Assembly: GCA_023101725.1 (NCBI GenBank)
Contig: JALJCO010009038.1
Span: 220,388 to 284,387, forward strand
Length of the DNA: 64,000 nucleotides
Direction of reading: 5' to 3'
DNA from: Atherinomorus stipes
Lineage: Eukaryota > Chordata > Actinopteri > Atheriniformes > Atherinidae
Both the position numbers and the translations under genes were made by a program. The notes under the pieces were generated by a model. It ran no database searches. It had not been told where the DNA came from and saw nothing but the letters and a program-made list of their open reading frames with translations. Of this stretch, positions 1 through 25,840 are shown in pieces; position 1 is the stretch's first letter; every line of letters starts with the position of its first letter.

Positions 1-549
1 ATGATCTGAAACATTTAAGTGTGACTAACATGCAAAAATAAAATTATGAAGGGGGCAAAAGCTTTTTCACACAGCTGTTAATGTGCCTTAAGTGTAATTT
101 ATACTAAGAATGTTGTCTGATGACCAATAATGCTGATGAAACACAAAACTTTAATGTGGCTCAGACAAAGTTTTTCTTATTAGTAGCCGACTGTATAGGT
201 CCTTGTGCAACAGTAATTAAACACAATGCAGAATCGTCCTAAATACACTATTTTTGATAGGAAAATGATCATTTGATGTTTGCCTTACTTAAGTTGATAA
301 TGATTAAGTTGTAACAAATGAAAATGCAGACCTTTTTATGGTCTTTTATGTATGTGTCAGCTTTTCCCCGGTTTGTGCCTCTGCCCAGTCACCACATAAA
401 AAAATGTACGATCTCCGTCCCTGCATCCATGTTTCTTTGAATAGTTTTTTCCATGAAAATGGAAAACAACATTCTCTCAAATGATCTACTTTAAATATTA
501 GCGTAGTATTAATGTTTAGTTTTTTTACATTACTAAACATATAGATTTT

Positions 550-899
550 TATGGAAGAGTATTGCACACCAAAAAATGTAATGTTTTGGAAAAAACAAAA
601 TAGAATTCTGAGAAAAAAGTCAGAATTGTTACTTTAATTTCAGAAATCTGACATTTTTTTTTTTTCGTGAGAATTCTCTCTCTCTTTTTTTGTATGTTTG
701 TTTCTTTAATTTTGGGGGAAAGTCAGAATTTTAAAAAATAAATAAATAAAATTGCGAATTAAGAATTATTATGAATTGTGACTTTCAGAAACTAAAAGAA
801 AAAAAATCGGGAGATTTTTTTCAATGTCCTGGAAAACAGTCAGAATTCTGACTTTTATCTCAGAATTTTTTTTCCCAGTGGCCCTAATACTCTTCCATA
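550..899. repeat. Short palindromic DNA-transposon remnant (MITE)
   Basis: Terminal inverted repeats read TATGGAAGAGTATT at the left end and AATACTCTTCCATA at the right. The interior is made of diverged CAGAATTCTGAC-type palindromes and T-rich runs. A related stretch lies at about 20327-20722. No coding capacity is present. The superfamily is not assigned because a target-site duplication cannot be read with confidence. Confidence 0.6.
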
Positions 900-2404
900 G
901 ATGTTTCACCTCATCTTGTCAACATTCTTCTCTACCTTCTTTCTTTTCTTGTAGCCAGTTTCTTCCACATATTGATCTCGCTTACACATCACTTTGTGTA
1001 AATTTCAATCATTATTCCGGTGCACTTTGCTCAGAACGTAGCTCGTATGCGACACCTGGTGCTCGTGGGAGAGGCAGTGATAGCACCGCCGGGACAAACA
1101 ACCAAAATGTTTGCTGAGCTGAACAGTTAGTTTACTTTTATACCAAAACTATTCTAAGCCAATGATGAGTTACTTTAGATTCCTGGTCATAAATGTGGAA
1201 ACAGGAGTTTACTGAAGGAAACAGTTGACAAATTAAAACTATGTTGCTGTCAGTGATGATTAAAACATTTTATTTAATCATGTTTGTTGACTCTATCCTG
1301 ATATTCTTGGCAGAATAAAGTAAATGAGACTACATTCTCGCTGCTTCAGTGTTGTTTTCTATGACTGTGTTTTGAATTGTGAATATCTTGTTTTCACTGC
1401 AGGTAGAAAACACCCAGCAGCTTATGTGCAGAACAAACATTCAGATTGGACCGTGATCACCTCCCCGCTCAGCCCACAGGGAGGACCGAGGTGATTGGCT
1501 GCAGTCCAGATGGAGCTGAACATTGAGTCAGAGCTTAAACATCCTCATTTACAGTAAATGACTCCCTGCTGCCTGCCCACCACCAACTTTTCCTCCCTGA
1601 ACAAGAAATTAGGCAGCATCATGACAAATATTCTTTTGCTACAGAGTTTACAAGGAAGTTGTGCAAGTTCGCCTTTACAGTAACTCATAAGTTTTCCATA
1701 ACAGGAGACTCTGCAGTATCAACAGAGTTCAAACTTGAGTCTTTCATTTATTTGACTTGAGGACCTGTTGCCATGGAAACATTAACCTGAGCTCAATCCC
1801 TCTGACTCCAATAACCAGCCTCAGAATATGAACCACATCACCTCCAATTGGCAACCTCCGCTGGCCAACTACGATAACCTGACTCCGCCAGATGGATTTC
1901 CTCCGCATATCCATCTGGGAACCAACCGTTAGAGTAGTTTTGGGAAGGGGCGAAAATGCTGGTTAGCTAATTGGAAAAGGCATCTGTCTATCACCGCCTA
2001 GGTTGGTGATAGACGGGACAAATCAACCAATCAGATCGAGGAAGCATACAACCAACTAACAAAGTAATGACGAAAACATATTTTCCTTTGAGAAGAGCCT
2101 CCAGAGCAGTGTTTTGCTCTCCTTTCAGTGAAGAAATACTCTGTAATTCCAATAAAACTTGAGCAATAGCCACGCTGACGCTAGTTTCGTCCGCTGAAGC
2201 CGCCATGTTGTTTAGACTGAACTGTCGCTTCTCGTTGCATCACACCTCAAAGCCAACGCTGATTGGACGTTCGTTTGGTGAACTGCTCCGAATTCTCTTC
2301 AACAGAAAGTAGCCAGACTGATCTGCAAGTGAAAACCTGAAGCTCGCGAGATCAGGATGGTCTCATGAGGCGACAACTATGAGGCTACCCGGAAGAAGTC
2401 TTTT

Positions 2405-3345
2405 TTTGTAGTTCTCCCTTGATCCGCTAGGGGACTGCAAAACAGAGCAAATCCCCATAGACTCCCATGTTGAAAACACCAACTTCACAGCAGAAATGAA
2501 CATGTTTACAGTCTGGTTCAAAAAATCATTTTAGGTTTAATAGGTCAAGTTTACCTTCATGTCAACTGTGAGTGGGGTGAATTTTTTTTTATAAATAATC
2601 CGTTTAGATGTTTTAATCTTCAAATGACACATGATTTGGGGCGTGTCCTTGATCGACCTGCGGCAGACCGGAAGCCTGCCGACCAGTGGCTCCTAGTTAG
2701 CTCCTTGTTTGCTTTGGTAAGGTCTCAGTTTGTAGCAGAGTAGCACGATGGTAGTTTCTAGTCAGATAATAGCGAGTCTAAGCGTGTCTTGCCTTTACAC
2801 CACCGCTTAGGGTGCTTATCTTTGTTAGCTCCTGTTAGTTTCAAGTTTGCTCGGTTAGCGTTTAGCCCAGAGTACATCAGCTGTCAATCATTTGCCCCGC
2901 GGCTCGTAGCGGCCTTGCCTTTGCCCATTTTAGTATTTTCCGGGAGTGACGACACACGTGACACGGCAAGATGGCGACGGTGGGACATGGCCAACTGGCT
3001 TAACTTTTAGCTCTTCAGAAACCAACGGGCGATGTAGCAGAAGGTTCGTCCCTCTCTGTTAATGGACTATGGACACCTCCACCTTACAGACTTCCTGAGT
3101 CGGAAAACAGTGATCAAATCAGAGACCGTAAAAAAATGGACATAGTATCCTGTTAGATCTGAATAGCTAAAAGTGAGGCCAGTTGGGCGTGTCCCACTGT
3201 CGCCATCTTGCAGTGTCGCATGTGTTGTCTCTCCTGGAAAATACTAAAATGGGCAAGTGCAGCCTCGGGGAAAATGATTGACAGCTGACGTACTCAGGGC
3301 TAAATGCTAACCGAGCTAACTCAGAACTAACAGGAAATAACCCAA
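2405..3345. repeat. Interspersed repeat, + copy with an inverted partial copy
   Basis: The segment 2405-3012 is clearly related to 16215-17200: both run from a 'ccatagactcccatgt' block to a 'cacggcaagatggc' block in the same orientation. The segment at about 3165-3345 is an inverted copy of the 3' third (the 'aagatggcgacagtggg' end), so 2850-3345 could fold into a long imperfect hairpin. No open frame is convincing. The superfamily is unknown. Confidence 0.65.
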
Positions 3346-3629
3346 GATTAGCCTCCTAAGCAGTACGATTCCAGTTTTTCTATTTAAATAAATTTACAAA
3401 AATTTCTAAATTTCTGTTTTTTTCTGTCAAGATGTGCTGACTGTACATTAATGAGAAATAAAACTAACTATCTTTTAATTTTGGCAAATGGCTGCAATGA
3501 AACAAAGTGTGAAAAGTTTTTGGGTTTTTTTGCTTATCCTGATCTGGTTGCTTTATTGTGTTGAACAGATTTGCTTTGCCAAATCTGTGAAAGTTTAAAG
3601 GGGTCTGAATACTTTCCGTACCCACTGTA

Positions 3630-6180
3630 TTTCTAGTAGAGCTATTGACATGAGATTTTCACCAGATGTTGGCAACAACCCAAGTAATACACACAAAGAA
3701 ATCCTAACATTTATGTCCATAAATTATGTGTAATATAGTGAAATGACACAGGGAATAAGTATTGAATACGCTCACTGAAATTTATTTAATACTTAGTACA
3801 AAAACCTTTGTTGGTGGTTCCAGCCTCCAGACGCCTCCTGTATGGAGAAACCAATGGAATACGTTGCTCAGGTCCATTCTTCCGCACAAACTGCCTTCAA
3901 ATCTTCAAGGTTCTCGGATCTTCGAATCAAGGAACTCGGATCTTCAGTTCTTCCAGAAGATTTTCAATTGGATTCAACTGACTGGGCCTCCTTGTTGCCA
4001 GACCTTGCCTGACCCTGACCTCGCCTCACATTCTTATTATTCAGCGCCATTTGAGTCCCCATGATATAGTATGCCATATTTTGTGTAAAAGAAGCGATAA
4101 TGTTCACTTCCAAAAGCTTTTCTCGCATTGTTAAGCTCCCTCTACAATTGAATACAATTATATCAATGAAGGATTAACACAATTTAAAATATTTATCTTT
4201 GTTTTAGCAAAGTATGCAAAATGCCATGTCCCCACTCATGTTTGCTCATTTTAAGTTACAATTATAAGTGATAGAAAGCTGACAAATTCCATATTTTTCA
4301 CTTCTTTTGTATAGCTTCATTTACAATGATTCTTACTTAATGATATTTTTTGTTACTATTACATTTTTTGTGCCTTATTTTTAAAAATATGTTCTGTCCA
4401 TGAGTTGACCGTCCCCCTACTCTGATGTAAAGTGCCCTGACCATGCCCCCTAAATCCTCATTTAGTCATATGACACAGGAAGTAGCCGACACTTTTGGAG
4501 GGTAAATCAAACACATGCATGCACTGAAGTATTATACTTTTTTGAAAACATTTTTCTCAGTGTTTTGGAGTGCTTGGCTGATGTGGCAGAGCATGACATG
4601 TCCACCCTGTTACCATTATTTAGGGAGGAAAGCAACATTTTTTTGGTCATTTTGAAAATATGGTTTAAAAATATGTCAAAAAATCTTCATATTTTTCTTT
4701 ATATGCAAACTTCTCTTTCATCACATGAGCAGTAATCGCTGATGTTGGTATAAAATGTCCCCCCTGTTACTGTTTTGTATTGTAACTGGGGTTGACGCAC
4801 AGTAACAGGGTGGACTAACAATGCTATATAAAACATTTCATAAGCAAATGATGGTTTTTATTAGTACTGATTATGAATTGAGGTATATATATTTTTTTAA
4901 TTTAAAATGCCATTCTTTTATTGGGCAAGAAATGGTACACTTCCCTTTTAAAAGGCTGAATTCACAATTGTCACTTTAATAACAATAAACTGAAAAACGT
5001 AATATGAAATGAAAATGTGCTAAATAATAATGTAGTAAAATTTTAAAAAGTGTTTTCGAATTTCAGTTAAAAAAAATAATTAAAAACAAAACTTTCATTG
5101 TGAAATTAGAACATATTGGTCATGAAAAGTGGACCAAATCACCCTATGCCCACCCTGTTACATCCCTGTTTTTTTTTACTTAATAAATAAAACCAACAGA
5201 TATTAAGCCTGTTTTTGTGCCAACTTGAAGGATACAAATTAGCCAAATTAACCTACTTAAAAAATAGGGGCAAAATACATTAAAAATACATTTAATTTTA
5301 AAACAAATGTGCCGAGAAGAGATTACACTTTAAATTAAAGCAGAACTCTTTTAATCAATCCTTTGTTTTATTAAATATTTGCCAAATACATTTCCATGAC
5401 AAATTAAGGGACATTTTAACTCTTAGAAAATATGGCTGCTACAAAAGTTGTGAATTTAAAACATATATTTAAAGAGATGAGAATGTCCGGTAACAGGGGG
5501 GACATTTGATCTATGTCACATTTAAAGAATTTAATCATATTATCAAACAGAAATATCCTAAGCTAGACTAATATACTTTTTGTATAGTTTAATATGTTCT
5601 CTATCAGATAAAATAATAAAATTATAGAAAATTTGACTTTTTTTGGATGAGGTTTGATAGGCTGAAATGGCACCGAATACCAGGAATGACCTACTGGCAT
5701 GAGACCCTCTGTGTATGACCCTGGAGTACTTCTGGACAAACAAATTCTGGATGATAGGATCTCTAGCTCCTGGTAACAAGTTGTTTTTTTGTGTTTTTTT
5801 TACTTCATATAATCCTGCGGCTACGCTCACCTCAGTTTTTGTTTTACAGACATCCAGCGCATCCTGATCAAAGCCAAAACAAATCTACACCATCTTTTGT
5901 AAACAAACTGGTTTAATTCTTCCACTTTTGGCTGAGTTTTGGGTTCTGGCTCCCTTCCTAGAACGTTGCAGACAGACTCCAGCTGCTTTCTTGGCTCTCC
6001 ACATCTTTTTGTCCTCCATTTCTTCATGGATTCAATACTTGTGTTGTGTCATTTCACTATATTACACAAAACTTAATCTATGGACATACTGTAAATGTTT
6101 GGATTTCTTTGTATGTGTGCAATACTTGGGTTGTTGCCGACATCTGGTGAAAATTTCATGTCAATAGCCGTACAAGAAAT
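3630..6180. mobile_element. Tc1-like transposon with long inverted ends, interrupted and decayed
   Basis: About 145 bp at 3633-3775 and 6035-6177 are inverted copies of each other; shared blocks include 'gctattgacatga', 'caacaacccaagta' and 'atatagtgaaatgacac'. The left end continues into Tc1-type sequence with a 'cgcctcctgtatggagaaac' block near 3831, and the right end carries a Tc1-type 3' part near 5850-6035. The middle (about 3990-5850) is unrelated and contains several short copies of a 'gtaacagggtggac' motif in both orientations, so it is probably a later insertion. No intact transposase frame remains. Confidence 0.6.
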
Positions 6181-6824
6181 ATATTTTCTGAGAAAAATGT
6201 TGCGTTTCTGGCTGGAGTGAGCTCACAGGTACGATGAAAATGAATGAAGTTTAGCTGTCGATAGGGGGCACGTCACTGAGAAAACTACTAAAAGTTGCAT
6301 TGTGGGTCTTCTATAGTATAAATGATTATAAAGGTATATGTCATCATCTATATGGCCAGGAAATACAAGCAAACCTGCTCATGGGGACTGGGTGCTGCCT
6401 ACAGGCCTCTAAATGTAAGCCAATCAGAGGACAGTAAATTTAGGGGGGAGGATCTTTTAGAGACAGAAATTAAAATGGTTAATTTCAGACAGAATGAAGT
6501 GTGGGGGCTGTTTATTGTGCTGGTAGAAGATATACATTTTTTGCGTAAAGCTTTATGTGGGATGTTAGTTTGCTGCAGTAGTACACTAAGTACACAGGAG
6601 TTGAAGTTTTGTATTGAAATTGTGATGGGGGTCAAATACTTGCAGCTGGAGGCCTGGATGCCTGAAAAAAGGCCCGCCCAGCCCAACCTTCCTCCCCCGG
6701 CTCCCCCTCCCTCTGTACAGGTCGTTGCCCTCGCTGCCTCCCCTCCTCTCTCCACATTCTGACTTCATTGCTTCCAGCCAGAACACTGAGGTTTCTCCAG
6801 CCGAGCTCACGTCCAGCCGGGGCC

Positions 6825-19810
<12,986 letters not shown>

Positions 19811-20203
19811 ACCTGAGTGGCTACATGTTCACACGTTTCAGTCACTCTACAGTCACTTTTCCTCAACTTTATCGATCTGTTCCCGCTGCAGTGGCGGTTT
19901 TATAAATCCGAGATATTAGAAGTTCATAAAGCCTCAGTGTCCAAACCGCTGCTCATCCTCTGCAGCTATGTTTGCTTAAAGAGAGTTTAGTGTCTTTTTG
20001 CTTTGTTTTTGGTCTCCACCACCACTTTACCGCTCGTGTTCGTCTTCATTACCAGGCTTGATCCATTGAAAGATAATTTGCCTGACTTTGTTGATTTATC
20101 TGTTTGCTGTTCAGTATTATTAAAGTATGGCTTCCATTCCTGAATCTCTGAATTCTGAATCTCAGAACCACATCTCTGTTTTCCTATATTTTATTGTTAC
20201 TGG

Positions 20204-20209
20204 AATAAA
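20204..20209 (+). promoter_or_regulatory. f10 poly(A) signal AATAAA
   Basis: A canonical AATAAA lies about 395 bp after the f10 stop codon at 19808-19810. An upstream ATTAAA near 20118 is an alternative. Confidence 0.6.
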
Positions 20210-20326
20210 TGAGCTCTAAAGAAATAATGTACTCTTTTTGTTTGACATTTTTTGCTGGTTTCAGTTGTTCTGAAGACAAGTTCATTCTTGACATCAAACG
20301 AAACAGATTTTGCTCATCGGGTTTCA

Positions 20327-20722
20327 TTTTTCTTATAGCAGAGGATTAGGGCCACTGACAAAAAAAAGAAAAATCTGACAAAAAAGTCAGAATTCTGACT
20401 TTTTACAGAACAAGAAAAAAAATGTGGGAGTTTTTTTTTTCCAATTTCTGAAAAAAAAATAGAATTATACATTTTTTGCAGGACATTGAAAAAATAGTTG
20501 TTTTTTTTTTTTTTTTTTTTCTTCAATTTTTGAAGAAATTCAGAATTCTGATGTTAATCTCAGAATTCTGGCTGTTTTTCCCCCAGAACATTAAAACAAA
20601 TTCAGGAGATTTTTTTATTCAAATTTCTGAAGAAAATAATAAAATTTTTAGAAAAAAATGTCACAATTCTGACATTTTTTTCGAAGAATTTTATTATATT
20701 TTTCTTCAGCAACCCCAATCCT
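20327..20722. repeat. Palindrome-rich repeat related to 550-899
   Basis: It contains repeated, slightly varied 'gtcagaattctgac' palindromes separated by A- or T-runs, and the 'agggccactga' block near 20347 typical of the end of this family. It lies just past the f10 poly(A) signal. The open frames on both strands across it are simple low-complexity read-through. Confidence 0.55.
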
Positions 20723-22460
20723 CTTTAGTACTTTCTTTATATGTCAGCGTAAAACGTTTGTTTTTGAGTTTATGATTGTGTTGAGCTGAATTTCATAAAA
20801 CTAGCTCCAGAGTTGCAGCATGAGCTAAGGATGAAACCATTTCACTTTCATGTGAACCTGAAATAAATTTGCAAATCTAACATTGATCTTTATAGTCAAT
20901 TCTGTCTGTCAACACCATTTCCTTTTATTTCTACATGATAAAGAAAATATTTATGAAGAATATCAAAATTAAAATTCTCACATCTGTTATATAATAGCCG
21001 TGTGTTAATATTTTCTGAAATTTATTTTTAAATTGTCATTATCCCCATTTTGGGAGAGATAAAATTAGAGAGGGCCTGGGCAGGATTCAGTCCCCAGACT
21101 CCTGGGTGAGAGTCATGCATGCTAAGCAGTCAATTCAGTTCAAATCTATTAAAGGCCTCCTTCCACTGAAAACCCGTTTAACTTGCTCCTTCTGAAATAC
21201 GGAGGGTTTCCCCTTGTTTACTTACACATGCTGACTTGCTAGCGTTGCTTTCCCCCAGTCGGCTGTGCTTTCTCTTTAGAGAAACAATACGAAGAAAAGA
21301 GCGAATCGGGAACAGCCTCGCACTTCTACGTAACATTGCAAATAGCGTATCGCACGTGGGGTTTCTATCTGTCCATTGGAAGGCAGGTAACCCTCCACTA
21401 CACACTAGAAGTAAAGACGGCACGACTGTAGCTTCGGAGTTGAGAAGCTAATTAGCTAACTGTTTGTTAGCATGGCGGAACAAACTTGTTTGTCGGCTCT
21501 ATTTCCTGTCTGTAACAAAATAAGAGCGGAGGGCAGAGCTTCCTTCATACACTGATGGCAGGCAGCCAATCAGACGGAAATTCATGAGAAGGACCCGGAA
21601 AAGCTGCCGTTGGACCACAAGCCTCTCTTCTAGTATACAAATACAGCTGGATACAAAGATACCAGAGGGTTTTTTTAAACAGAAATGATGCAGAATGCAT
21701 TCAATAATAATGGAGAACACAGAAATATTAATGAAATGACCATGGAAGTACAACTTTAATATAAATGGGAGCAGCATCATGGAAAAATAAGTAAAAACAG
21801 ATACCACAGATAAAATCACCAATGAAATTAAATCCAATGGAAAGTGGTATCTCTAAAGCTAAAAGGACATCCCTGTGGACATGTAGCCAGGGCGTATGAT
21901 CAATCGTAGGCATAGTGACAGGACCCCGCACTGTAAACGTTGGTCTCGCAGCAGCTTCAGCCATGTCTGACTTTACTTTCCCTCTGCTCTGATCTGCATC
22001 ATCAAATGTCTCTCTGTCGTATTAATTATCGATCTGGGTGAAAAATCTCTCCGTTAGCCTCAAAGTAAACATGGTGGGCGGTGAAGTTTCAGAGGTCAAA
22101 GCTGCTGCTTGTTCTGTTTCGTTTGGGAGGCCAGAGTCCACAGCTGGAACACAACGTTTACCTAAAACTGGTCTTTCCATTTAACTCTTTACGGAAACAC
22201 ACCCGATTTAAATGTCTTTAACTTAAGTTCCCAAATCTACAACATTAGATCCAGAAAAAAAAAAAAAAACAGAATAAACTGAAAACAGGTGGTTCTAGCT
22301 GAACTCTTCATTGTTGTTGGAGGTTTTGTCTGTTAAAGGCATTAAAAACACGATAAATATCCAACTGAGACGCACGCAGCAGTTTACTGGGAGTCCTGTA
22401 GGATGAGGGGGTGAGTCTCTGGTGTGTATATGTGTGTGTGGTGGCAGTGCTGTCAGTGTC

Positions 22461-24461
22461 ATGGCGGTCGGCATCATGTCAGCGTCTCGGACAGCGCTCT
22501 GCCTCCTCGGATGTTTCCTTCAGGTGTTCGGCCAAGGTGACGGTAAGAGCTGTCTGAAAAAAACAACTTAAAACACGGTCACGTTATAAAGTACCAACAT
22601 GTTCTCACGATGAAGTCTAGTCTGTTATGTTCTGAGCTTTAAGTATAATGACTTCAAAACAACTTGAATTTATGTCTGTCCAGTTTTAACTACAAGTGAA
22701 GGTTTTTATTTATTAGAAATAAGTTCATTTATTGCCATTAACTGTCATTTAGAAATGGTATTTATGAAGTAAATGTTATATTAGTGGGATTTTATGACAC
22801 ATGTCCACAAACCAGTACAAAATAAATAGATAACAGCAACAATAATGTGATGGTTAAAATCAGGTAGTTAAACTGGGTAGTTGTTTTTTTATTATGTAGT
22901 TCTGTTTTTATTGAACAAGTTGTCATTATTTTACCATTTTTTTTCATTTTAGGTTAAATCAGTAAAGCAGAGAAGCTGGGAAGGTAGCTGGGTCAGATGT
23001 GTTGGTCAGGTCAGGTAATGAGCATAGACATATTGTTTGGGGTTGAGGAGGCTGATGGTTGTTGGGTTAGATAGAGGAGTTTTCAGTTACATTGGTCAGA
23101 TGATAGCTTAAATTGGGCTGATGGTGTCACAAGGTAGATGATTATTATCATAGGTAGGCTGATTTACAGGTAGATAGGCGGTAAGCTTGAGTTGTTGGGT
23201 TCAGCAGTTCAGGTAGTCGGGGTGTAATGCTGCGTTCCATTTGAACTTGGAAGTCAGAAATTCCCATTTCTGAGTAGGAAGTTTTAACTGGAACGGTCCC
23301 CTGACTCCCCCAGGTGGGATTTCCCACTCATATTGTTTGATGTAGATATAGGGGGAAGCTGCTGTAGTATAATTCACATTTTTCATGTGGTATAACTACA
23401 ACACCAGTTGTGCTAACAACAGCTAATAACAATAGCTTTAGCAAACATGTTGTGTTGCTTGTTTCTATCTTATTTTCCAACCAGTGAAGTGGAAAACAAT
23501 TTGGTCAGGTGTGACGTCACCTCCCAGCTCCCACTTCCCAGTTGCGAGATAAATGGAACGCAGCATAAATCACTGGTTTGATCACGATACATTACATCGA
23601 TACAGTGGATAGCAACCCAATGCTCGCCGATATCTTAAATTCAGTCATGATACGATTTCAATTTGATTCAATTTAGGATCATAATCCTAATCGGGGCGCC
23701 GGGGGGCGGGGGGGGGTCCGGGGGGGGGGGGGGGGGGGGTGGGGGGCGGGGGGGTGGGGGGGGGCCCCCCCCCGGGGGGGGGGGGGGGGGGCTGGGGGGG
23801 GGGGGGGGGGGGGGGGGGGGGGAGGGGGCTCCTTGGGTTTGTGGGGGGTCCTGACGTGGGGGGTCGAGTAGTTGCGGCGGGGGGGGGGGGGGCGTGTGTG
23901 GGGGGGGGGGGTGGGTGTGGGGGGGGGGGGGTGGGTGTGGGGGGGGGGGGGGGGGGGTGGGTGTGGGGTTGGGGGGGGGGGGGGGGGGGGGGGTGGGGGT
24001 GTGGGGGGGGGGGGGGGGGGGGGATGGGGTGTGGTGGTTGTGGGGGGGGGGGGGGGGGGGGGGGGGTGGAGGGCGGCGGGGGGGGGGGTTTGGTGGGGGG
24101 GGGCTGATGTAGGTGTGTGGGTTGAAGGGGGGTGGGGTGGTGGGGGGGGGGGGGGGGGGGGTGGGGTGTGTAGATATAGTCATAGAGGGGGGGGGTGGGG
24201 GGGGGGGGGGGGGGGGGGGAGGGGGCTCCCGCCGGGCGGCGCGCCCGGCGGGGGCGGGGGGGGGGGGGGGGGGGCCGGGGGGTGGCGGGGCGGGGGGGGG
24301 GGGGGGGGATGGGGGGGGGGGGGGGGGGCGGCGGGGGCGTGGGCCTTGGTGTGAGTGGGGGGGGGGGGGGAGGGAGGGGGGGGGGGGTGAAGGGGGGGGG
24401 GGGGGGTGGTGGGGGGGGGGTGGGGAGGGGTGGGTGGGTGGGGGGGGGAGGAGGGAGGAGG

Positions 24462-24501
<40 letters not shown>

Positions 24502-25115
24502 GGGAGGGGGGGGGGGGGGGGAAAAGGGAAAAAAAAGAAAAAAAAAAAAAAAAAAAAAAGGGGGGGGGGGGGGGGGGGGGGGGGGGCCTCCGCCCCCCCC
24601 CCCCCCCCCCCCCCTCTCCCCCCCCCCGGGGGGGGGCGCCCGGGGGGGGGGGGGCCCGGGGAGGGGGGGCGGGGGGGGGGGCAGCGCCCCTCGGGGGGAA
24701 CCGGGGGGAAGGGGTACCTAATGCGGAAGATCTAGGAAGGGACCCTCCCCCCCCTCCTCCCCCCACCCCCCCCAATAAAAAAAGAGGGGTGGGGGGGGGG
24801 GGGGGTAAGGGGGGGAAGAGAGGAGAAAAGTGTAGGGAGAGAACTACTAAAAAAAAAAAAACACAAAAAAAAAAAAAAACAAAAAAAAAAAAGAGGGCAA
24901 CAATAAGGAGGGGGGGAAAAAAGGGGGGGAAGGAGGGGGGGGGCGGGGGCCACCCGACACCCCAGAAAAAAAGCCCCCATAATATATAACAAAAAAAAAA
25001 AGAAAAGGGCGAGAGGGGGGGGGGGGGGGGGGCGAAGTGCGGGGGGCCCGGGCGGGGCGGGGGGGGGGGGGGAGAGGGGGCGACGCAGGGAGGGGAGGGG
25101 GGGGGGGGGGGCGGG

Positions 25116-25188
<73 letters not shown>

Positions 25189-25689
25189 GGGGGGGGGAGT
25201 AAGGAGGGAGAGAGGTAAGAAGGAGGGGGGGGGAGGAGGGGAGGAAGGGGGAGGGGGAGAGAAGGAAGGAGGGGAGGAAAGGGGGAAGGGGGGAGGGGGG
25301 GAAGGGGGAAAGGGGGGGGGAGAGGGGGGGAGGGGGGGGAGGGGAGGGGGAGAGGGGGGGAGGGGGGGGGGGGAAGGGGGGAGGAGGGAGGGAGGGGGGG
25401 GGGGAGGGGGGAAGGGGGGGGGGGGGGGGGGAAGGGGGGGGGGGGGGGGGGGGGAGGGGGGGGGGGAGGAGGGGGAGGGGGGAGGGGGGGGGGGGGAGGG
25501 GGGGGGGGGGGGGGGGGGGGGGAATAAGAGGGGGAAGAAAGAGTGGGGGGGGAGAGAGGGAGGAGGGGGGGGGAGGGAGAGGAAGGGAGAGGGGGGGGAG
25601 AGGGGGGGGAGAGAGAGGGGAGGGAAGGGAGGGGAGGGGGGGGAGGGTGGTGGGGGGGGGAGGGGGGGAGGGGGGGGGGGGGGGGGGGT

Positions 25690-25758
<69 letters not shown>

Positions 25759-25797
25759 AGGGGGGGAGGGGGGGAGGGGGGAGGGGGGGGGGGAGGA

Positions 25798-25840
<43 letters not shown>

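Larger units (their letters stand above)
1..6824. other. Intergenic region upstream of f10, repeat-rich
   Basis: No exon of a recognisable protein was found on either strand. The short open frames here (all under 150 codons) show no family motif and no usable splice structure. The region holds a MITE at 550-899, a repeat with an inverted partial copy at 2405-3345, the solo right end of a Tc1-type element ending near 3629, and an interrupted Tc1-like element at 3630-6180. The f10 promoter should lie in the last few hundred bases, but no TATA box or liver-factor site is clear enough to call. No F7 exon is seen, so if f7 is linked it lies further left. Confidence 0.6.

Noticed and set aside
1..6800. 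A 3' part of F7
   Set aside because: No Gla, EGF or protease motif occurs in any frame left of 6825.
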